DNA of 64,000 nucleotides from assembly GCA_949752745.1 (NCBI GenBank), contig OX457033.1:20456066-20520065 (forward strand). Direction: 5' to 3'. This DNA is from Protula sp. h YS-2021 (lineage: Eukaryota > Annelida > Polychaeta > Sabellida > Serpulidae). Below, piece by piece: positions 62,986 through 64,000 of the stretch. Each line of letters starts with the position of its first letter. The stretch's first letter is position 1. The position numbers and the translations under genes were made by a program. The notes beneath the pieces were generated by a model. It was not told where the DNA came from. It worked only from the letters and a program-made list of their open reading frames with translations, and ran no database searches.

Positions 62986-63725
62986 AGTCCAGCCATTTAG
63001 ATTAAAAGTACAACCATGAGTTGGGGGACAGAGCTCTGGGTTAGTATCTTTTTTAGCTAGAAACTCCACGGTTAGCCAATTCGCACTTTCGGGTCTGTCC
63101 GGTGGAGGTGTTGTTTCGACTGAAAATATTTTGGAATTAATCATGAAGAGTTGATAAGGCAAACGCATCAAAATTCTAATTTTCTCTCAACATGCACATT
63201 TTTTAAATCCATCATATTTTCTTTTAGAAACTATTGTACATATTATTCAGTCCCTTTAATGACCAACATGTGCGAATATGTTTCTGGCAAAATGGAATTT
63301 TGTTGATTTTTGCCGTTTTTTGAATGATTTCTTCATATCCTTATCCCAACTGTATTCAGTCGAAACGCAAAAACTTCTCGGCAGAAGTCAAAGTGCGAAT
63401 TGGCTTATTAGTACATTCCGAACTTTCCGATGGAGGTGTCGTTTCGACTTCAGAATTTTTAAGATAAATTATAAAGAACTGATAAGAAAAAACACCAAAA
63501 TTCTAATTTCTTTAAGTATGCTCACTTTCGAATTTAAAAGCTATCATGTGGTCTTTTAAAGACTATTTTTACGCATTATTCAGTCCATTTAATAGCCAAC
63601 GTGTGGATATGTTTGTGGCAAACGGAATCCTTTTCTATCATTTCTTTATATCCTTATCCCAGTGTAATTCAGTGGTAACGCAAAAACTTTTCGGCAGAAG
63701 TCTAAGTATGAATGCACTTACACTC
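62986..63725. repeat. ~330-bp tandem repeat containing a short inverted-arm element
   Basis: GTTTCGACT plus 'gaaaatattttggaattaat'-like sequence recurs at 63113 and 63441 (328 bp). TTATTCAGTCC with CTTCATATCCTTATCCCA recurs at 63245 and 63575. Each unit has opposed arms: CAGTCGAAACGCAAAAACTT and AGTGCGAATTGG near 63358, against CCAATTCGCACTTTCGGGTC and GTTTCGACTG near 63077. The 63357-63450 segment is therefore a ~95-bp imperfect palindrome. There are about 2.3 units. Confidence 0.75.
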
Positions 63726-64000
63726 ATATACTGAAGCTCTTAGAAAATAAGCATCGAGACAAACAAGGATGTATAAAAATTAAGATTTTACCGTAAATTC
63801 ACGGTTGTCATAATATTCTTCCAAAAAATGCACTTGATACCGCGCAAAATAAACATTTGAAAACAGATATTTAGCACATAGCTTTTGCTGTAAAACTTTG
63901 GCTGATTTGCCTTTCCCCAGGGCGAAAGGCCAAAAAGCCCGACCCCTGGACCTGTATTTTGTACATAGGAAACCTGTAAAATTTTTATTGAACGGTTTTG
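63726..64000. other. Window end, no recognisable feature
   Basis: AT-rich sequence. A CCCCAGGGCGAAAGGCCAAA patch near 63917 matches no element I know. Confidence 0.4.

Overview
This is nuclear DNA from an animal, most likely a marine invertebrate and possibly a mollusc; that last step is inference. Genes are split by GT-AG introns, much of the window is satellite, and it carries Polinton/Maverick, hAT, Tc1/mariner, pogo/Tigger, LINE and tRNA-derived SINE remnants. There are no bacterial operons or ribosome-binding sites.

Three host genes can be assembled exon by exon, all on the + strand. (1) 63-7561: the 3' six exons of a DAXX homologue (histone H3.3 chaperone and SUMO-binding protein). The conserved histone-binding region is spread over short exons. 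A giant 3.9-kb last exon encodes a mostly low-complexity tail that ends in a SUMO-interacting motif. (2) 18275-25962: a complete OVCA2/FSH1-family serine hydrolase of 222 residues in eight exons, including a 23-nt microexon. (3) 40546-44842: a complete SABATH-type S-adenosylmethionine-dependent carboxyl methyltransferase of 380 residues in eight exons, a family best known from plants. The three genes show no functional link; they are neighbours separated by repeats.

Layout. 0-9 kb holds DAXX, with a 485-bp hAT-like MITE in its first visible intron and a diverged relative just downstream. 9.2 kb has a 45-bp minisatellite. 10.5-16.4 kb is a degenerate satellite (A) built around a GGCGATTCGCC-type palindrome, interrupted by a 5'-truncated LINE with target-site duplication. 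18.3-26 kb is OVCA2. 27-32.8 kb holds three more tandem arrays: B (about 142 bp), C (about 52 bp) and D (about 165 bp, sharing A's palindrome). 32.8-37 kb is a deleted Polinton (copy A) carrying a SINE and a 69-bp LINE stub. 40.5-44.8 kb is the SABATH gene. 45-51.5 kb holds a Tc1 transposase relic, a 587-bp TIR element and a CR1/L2-like LINE fragment. 53-62.2 kb is a second, larger Polinton (copy B) with DNA polymerase B, protease, major capsid, penton-like and integrase remnants; its integrase is split by a Tigger-like element. 63-63.7 kb is a 330-bp repeat with inverted arms.

The two Polinton copies are related and have lost different parts. Copy A keeps the ATPase but has lost the integrase core and capsid genes, while copy B keeps those and has lost most of the ATPase. 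Both are dead, with many stops and frameshifts.
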